Positions 60,857-64,000 of a DNA stretch of 64,000 nucleotides are shown here, in pieces. Every line of letters starts with the position of its first letter. The stretch's first letter is position 1. Below the pieces are notes generated by a model. The model was given only the letters and a program-made list of their open reading frames with translations, was not told the DNA's origin and made no database searches. Source of the DNA: Paenibacillus stellifer (GTDB lineage: Bacteria; Bacillota; Bacilli; Paenibacillales; Paenibacillaceae); contig NZ_CP009286.1 of the NCBI RefSeq assembly GCF_000758685.1, forward strand, positions 1,890,501-1,954,500. The letters run 5' to 3'. Position numbers and translations under genes: made by a program.

Positions 60857-61543
60857 ATGAACAGTTCTGTCATGCGAACACGCAGGTTATCCAAGGATAA
60901 TACTTACTTAGCCCTGAAAGAGAGAATTATTAATATCGAGCTAAAGCCCGGCGAAGCTGTACAGGAAGAGAACCTGGCAGAATTGCTTGGAGTAAGCCGC
61001 ACCCCTCTAAGAGAGGCCATACAACGGTTGGAGAATGAGGATTTTCTTGTCCGGCTTCCGAACGGAAGACTGAGAGTGGCGTCGGTGACAACGGAAGAGG
61101 TTAAAGAGATCTTTCTTATTCGCAGCATGCTGGAAGGTTATATTGCCAAGAATGCCGCCAAAAATGCCACTGAGCAAGATATTGAAAAGTTAACGGCTAT
61201 GATCGGCAATCTGAAGATGTCCTTTCAGTCGGGCAAGAGCCAGGATTTTGTCTCCTATGGCTTTGAATTCCATGATTATTTATCGGAAATAAGCGAGCTT
61301 AAGACCTTTGTGAAAATCTTGAATCAACTAAGAGACCATGCGCTTCGTTATTGCCGGTTCGTATCCTTGCATGGCGATTGGAACCAGCAGGCGGATGAAG
61401 AACATAACCTTATCCTGCAGAAGATAGCCGCCAGAGACGAAGACGGAGCTGAGAAAGCGATGCAGGATCATATATTGAGCAGCCTATCCGCAGCATTGGA
61501 GAGAATAGAAGGCATTCAGGCACACAGAGAGGATGGGGTTTGA
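60857..61543 (+). CDS. GntR-family regulator, FCD subfamily
   Basis: 228 residues, ATG 60857 behind AGGAG. Winged helix-turn-helix (LKERIINIELKPGEAVQEENLAE broken by VSRTPLREAIQRLENE) and an FCD ligand domain (about 85-215) with metal-site residues in FEFHDYLSEI, HALRY and EEHNLILQKIAARDEDGAEKAMQDHI. It overlaps the next gene region and heads a cluster for sulfur amino-acid breakdown, so the ligand is probably a methionine- or cysteine-derived compound. Confidence 0.9.
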   Translation: MNSSVMRTRRLSKDNTYLALKERIINIELKPGEAVQEENLAELLGVSRTPLREAIQRLENEDFLVRLPNGRLRVASVTTEEVKEIFLIRSMLEGYIAKNAAKNATEQDIEKLTAMIGNLKMSFQSGKSQDFVSYGFEFHDYLSEISELKTFVKILNQLRDHALRYCRFVSLHGDWNQQADEEHNLILQKIAARDEDGAEKAMQDHILSSLSAALERIEGIQAHREDGV

Positions 61544-61544
61544 T

Positions 61545-62759
61545 ATGGAGACAGAATGGAGTTTGGACACGAAGATTATTCATGAGAACCAGTTTCCTGA
61601 TCCCCACACAGGCGCCATCTCTCAAAGCATCGTACCTGCGGTAGCTTATGCGTTCCCTGATACAGAAACAGCGGCGGCAGTAGTATCCGGCGAGGAAGAA
61701 GGCGTCTATTACGGCAGATACGGAAACCCTACTTCCCGCACGTTGGAGAAGAAGATAGCCGCTCTGGAAGGCGGAGAAGATGCGTTGGGCGTATCCAGCG
61801 GAATGGCGGCCATCTCCATTGCGCTTCTCGGTTTCTTGAAGCAAGGCGATCATGTTCTGGTGACCAAGGATGTGTATGGAGGAACCTACAGTTTCCTGAC
61901 CTCGCTGGCGCCCAGGTTCGGTATAGAGTTTGATTTTGTCGATTGTACGGACCCGGAATCAATGCTTGAGAAAATCAAGCCGAATACGAAGGCTGTCTAT
62001 TTGGAGACTCCCTCTAATCCGAGGTTGACCGTTCTGGATATCGAAGCAATCTCGAAAGCCTGCAAAGCCTATCAGCTCCCCGTTATTGTCGATAACACCT
62101 TCATGAGTCCCTGCTTGCAGAAGCCTTTGGAGCTCGGGGCCGACGTTGTGGTACATAGCGCCACTAAATATATTAATGGTCACGGAGATGTCCTGGCGGG
62201 ATTTGTAGTAGGCCAAAAAGACATCATCCAATTTATGAGAAAGAAGCTGATGGGCGATCTGGGGCAAAATTTAAATGCATGGGACGCATTCTTGATATTA
62301 AGAGGAATGAAGACTATGGCCCTGCGGGTGGAGAGACATTGCAGCAATGCCCAGAAAATTGCCGAATACCTCGAGTCCCATCCTTTCATCGACAAAGTCT
62401 TTTATCCAGGCTTGGCGTCGCATCCTCAATATGAACTGGCGCAAAAGCAAATGAAGGGGATGGGCGGGATTGTTTCTTTCGAAGTGAAAGGCGGATTAGT
62501 TGAAGGGAAAAAATTAATCAACTCGCTGAGACTGGCGATGATTTCATTCAGCCTGGGAGATCCGGAAACTCTGGTTCAGCATCCGGCTTCGATGACTCAT
62601 GCATCAATTCCACAAGAAGAGCGGTTGAAATTCGGGATAACGGATGGATTAATCCGCATTTCGGTAGGACTAGAGGATGCTGATGATATTATTCGGGATT
62701 TCGATCAGGCTTTGTCCGCTCTGTTCTCCGATTCCGAAACCCAAATCATAACGAAATAA
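61545..62759 (+). CDS. Methionine gamma-lyase-like PLP enzyme
   Basis: 404 residues; ATG 61545 chosen (GATGGGG six bases before), ATG 61533 is an alternative. Cys/Met-metabolism PLP fold: YYGRYGNPTSRTLE, SSGMAAIS, IVDNTFMSPCLQ, Schiff-base Lys208 in HSATKYINGHGDVLAGFV. The C-terminal SLGDPETLVQHPASMTHASIP is typical of methionine gamma-lyase and related lyases rather than gamma-synthases. Expected to split methionine or homocysteine into 2-oxobutyrate, ammonia and a thiol. The exact substrate is inferred. Confidence 0.85.
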   Translation: METEWSLDTKIIHENQFPDPHTGAISQSIVPAVAYAFPDTETAAAVVSGEEEGVYYGRYGNPTSRTLEKKIAALEGGEDALGVSSGMAAISIALLGFLKQGDHVLVTKDVYGGTYSFLTSLAPRFGIEFDFVDCTDPESMLEKIKPNTKAVYLETPSNPRLTVLDIEAISKACKAYQLPVIVDNTFMSPCLQKPLELGADVVVHSATKYINGHGDVLAGFVVGQKDIIQFMRKKLMGDLGQNLNAWDAFLILRGMKTMALRVERHCSNAQKIAEYLESHPFIDKVFYPGLASHPQYELAQKQMKGMGGIVSFEVKGGLVEGKKLINSLRLAMISFSLGDPETLVQHPASMTHASIPQEERLKFGITDGLIRISVGLEDADDIIRDFDQALSALFSDSETQIITK

Positions 62760-62776
62760 AAAGAGGGGGGAAGGCC

Positions 62777-63946
62777 GTGTCTAGCAGACAGCCGGATCAA
62801 ATTGAACAAGCTTTAGGCAATCAATTGATTGAGGTTCGCCGAAATCTGCATCTTGAGCCTGAATTATCTTATGAAGAGTTTAGAACGACAGAGAAGCTCC
62901 GGAAATGGCTGACAGATGCCGATATCCGTGTACTGGACCTCCCTTTGAAGACAGGACTCATTGCAGAAATCGGAGGCGGGGAGGGGCCGATCGTTGCCAT
63001 ACGCTGTGATATCGACGCCCTTCCGATTGAAGAACAGACGGGATTGCCTTTTGCTTCAAAGGTTCCAGGGAAAATGCATGCTTGCGGTCATGACTTTCAC
63101 ACGGCAACGATCTTAGGTGCCGCCTACCTGCTGAAAAATCGTGAAGCCGAGCTGCCCGGAACGGTCAGAGTGCTGTTTCAGCCGGCGGAAGAGACCGGAC
63201 ACGGGGCTGAAAGTGTCCTGGAATCAGGGGGGCTTGATGGTGTAGCAGCCATATTTGGCCTCCATAACTCTCCGGACTTGCCCACAAGATCATTTGGAAC
63301 GAGAACCGGCGCTTTAACGGCAGGGGTCGACCGGTTTGAGATTACAGTACAAGGGACCGGCGCTCATGCTGCAACACCGGAGAATGGTGTGGATGCCATC
63401 GTAACGGCGGCACAAATCATCACTTCGCTTCAAACTATTGTAAGCCGCCAGACCAGTGCCGGGGAGCCGGTTGTTCTAAGCGTAACCCGAATCAATGGAG
63501 GGTTCACCTGGAATGTGCTGCCGGAGATCGTTGAGCTGGAGGGCACCGTTCGAACTCATAATGAAGAGGTTCGCCGGATCATTCCGGATAAAATGACTCG
63601 CATTATAGAAGGAATTGCCGCAGCAGCCGGAGCAGAGGCGAAACTGCATTGGTATCCGGGGCCGCCGGCAACGATAAATGACGGATACTGGGCTGATTTT
63701 ACTAAAGAGATTGCACAGCAGGCAGGTTATGAGGTGTATGATATCCCTCCGCAAATGGGAGGTGAGGATTTCTCCTTGTACTTGCAGAAGATCCCGGGCG
63801 CTTTTGTAAATATCGGAACCGGTCCTGCTTATGCGCTTCATCATCCACGTTTTGATGTCGACGAGAAAGCATTGTTGCCGGCTGCCCAATATTTCGCTTT
63901 GTTGGCGGAGCAGGCGTTGGTGAGGCTGAAGGAGGAATTACGATGA
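62777..63946 (+). CDS. M20-family amidohydrolase (N-acyl amino acid deacylase type)
   Basis: 389 residues from GTG 62777 behind GGGGGGAAGG. Two-metal peptidase fold: RCDIDALPIEEQTG, HACGHDFHTA (metal ligands and Asp), QPAEETGHGA with catalytic Glu, LHNSPDLPTRSFG and the C-terminal HHPRFDVDE ligand. Matches amidohydrolases of the AmhX/IAA-amino-acid hydrolase group. In Bacillus similar enzymes deacylate N-acetyl-cysteine or N-acetyl-methionine-type compounds. Its stop overlaps the ABC gene start by four bases (ATGA). Confidence 0.9.
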   Translation: MSSRQPDQIEQALGNQLIEVRRNLHLEPELSYEEFRTTEKLRKWLTDADIRVLDLPLKTGLIAEIGGGEGPIVAIRCDIDALPIEEQTGLPFASKVPGKMHACGHDFHTATILGAAYLLKNREAELPGTVRVLFQPAEETGHGAESVLESGGLDGVAAIFGLHNSPDLPTRSFGTRTGALTAGVDRFEITVQGTGAHAATPENGVDAIVTAAQIITSLQTIVSRQTSAGEPVVLSVTRINGGFTWNVLPEIVELEGTVRTHNEEVRRIIPDKMTRIIEGIAAAAGAEAKLHWYPGPPATINDGYWADFTKEIAQQAGYEVYDIPPQMGGEDFSLYLQKIPGAFVNIGTGPAYALHHPRFDVDEKALLPAAQYFALLAEQALVRLKEELR

Positions 63947-64000
63947 TTGAATTAAAGGATGTTCATAAGACCTATACCCGCAAAGGGATTTCGAATGAAG
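63943..64000 (+). CDS. ABC transporter ATP-binding protein, 5' end only (MetN-like)
   Basis: Only 19 residues are visible (MIELKDVHKTYTRKG...). The opening is that of an ABC ATPase, and the setting behind a methionine-lyase-like gene favours MetN, the methionine or methionine-derivative importer. GAGGAATTACG precedes ATG 63943, which overlaps the M20 gene. Truncated by the window edge. Confidence 0.6.
   Translation, partial: MIELKDVHKTYTRKGISNE

Noticed and set aside
1..64000. tRNA or rRNA genes
   Set aside because: No cloverleaf-like segments with TTCGANTC arms or rRNA stretches were noticed; this was done by eye and a covariance scan would be decisive.

Overview
The window looks like a stretch of chromosome from a Gram-positive, endospore-forming Bacillota, most likely a Paenibacillus-type organism. 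This is inferred from strong AGGAGG ribosome sites, T-box and SAM riboswitches, CotF-type coat proteins, a Spo0E-type phosphatase, GlcT/PtsG control, futalosine-pathway MqnC, and moderately GC-rich DNA. No tRNA, rRNA, CRISPR array, transposase or prophage block was seen. Both ends cut through genes.

Layout. 1-3.9 kb: end of an iron-alcohol-dehydrogenase gene, a sulfonate/nitrate-type ABC binding lipoprotein, then a decayed transporter in which the front of a permease gene is joined to the back of an ATPase gene, and a PLP aminotransferase. 4.0-9.4 kb: glucose phosphotransferase locus (glcT, RNA antiterminator site, ptsG, ptsH, ptsI). 9.7-14 kb: cytoplasmic type I pullulanase with a C-terminal starch-binding-type domain, and a convergent membrane GGDEF protein. 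13.9-15.5 kb: TetR regulator with a membrane polyferredoxin. 15.5-21.6 kb (minus strand): a four-gene operon of a 925-residue secreted repeat protein plus a MacAB-like exporter. 21.8-33 kb: T-box-controlled pheS-pheT, a very long ZapA coiled-coil protein, a GGDEF protein, a small membrane protein, mutS2 and a DUF350 protein. 33-40.6 kb: zinc-ribbon protein, MFS protein, CitA/DcuS-type two-component system, a secreted fumarate-reductase-like flavolipoprotein, and a DAO-family oxidoreductase. 40.7-50.7 kb: two spore-coat proteins, an Lrp regulator with aminotransferase, Spo0E-like protein, cobalamin adenosyltransferase, pseudouridine synthase, YusI-like protein, 5'-3' exonuclease, ROK fructokinase, HRDC protein and CorA. 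51-53.6 kb: SAM-riboswitch-controlled metA and a trans-sulfuration enzyme. 53.9-60.4 kb: mqnC, a small winged-helix protein, SPFH protein with a ribbon-helix-helix partner, T-box thrS, a 3D-domain secreted protein and a small spore-like peptide. 60.8-64 kb: GntR regulator with a methionine gamma-lyase-like enzyme, an M20 amidohydrolase and the start of an ABC ATPase.

How it fits together. Sugar entry (PtsG/HPr/EI, fructokinase) and alpha-glucan debranching feed glycolysis. Sulfur metabolism appears three times: the broken sulfonate-type importer, the SAM-controlled MetA/MetI biosynthetic pair, and the GntR-controlled salvage or degradation cluster at the right end. Aminoacyl-tRNA synthetase genes are individually controlled by tRNA-sensing leaders. 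The points most worth a second look are the secreted-repeat-protein/MacAB operon, the ZapA protein with hendecad repeats, the ssuC/ssuB deletion scar, the repeated GC-rich palindrome between the pheS T-box and pheS, and tandem direct repeats between the two-component system and the fumarate-reductase-like gene.
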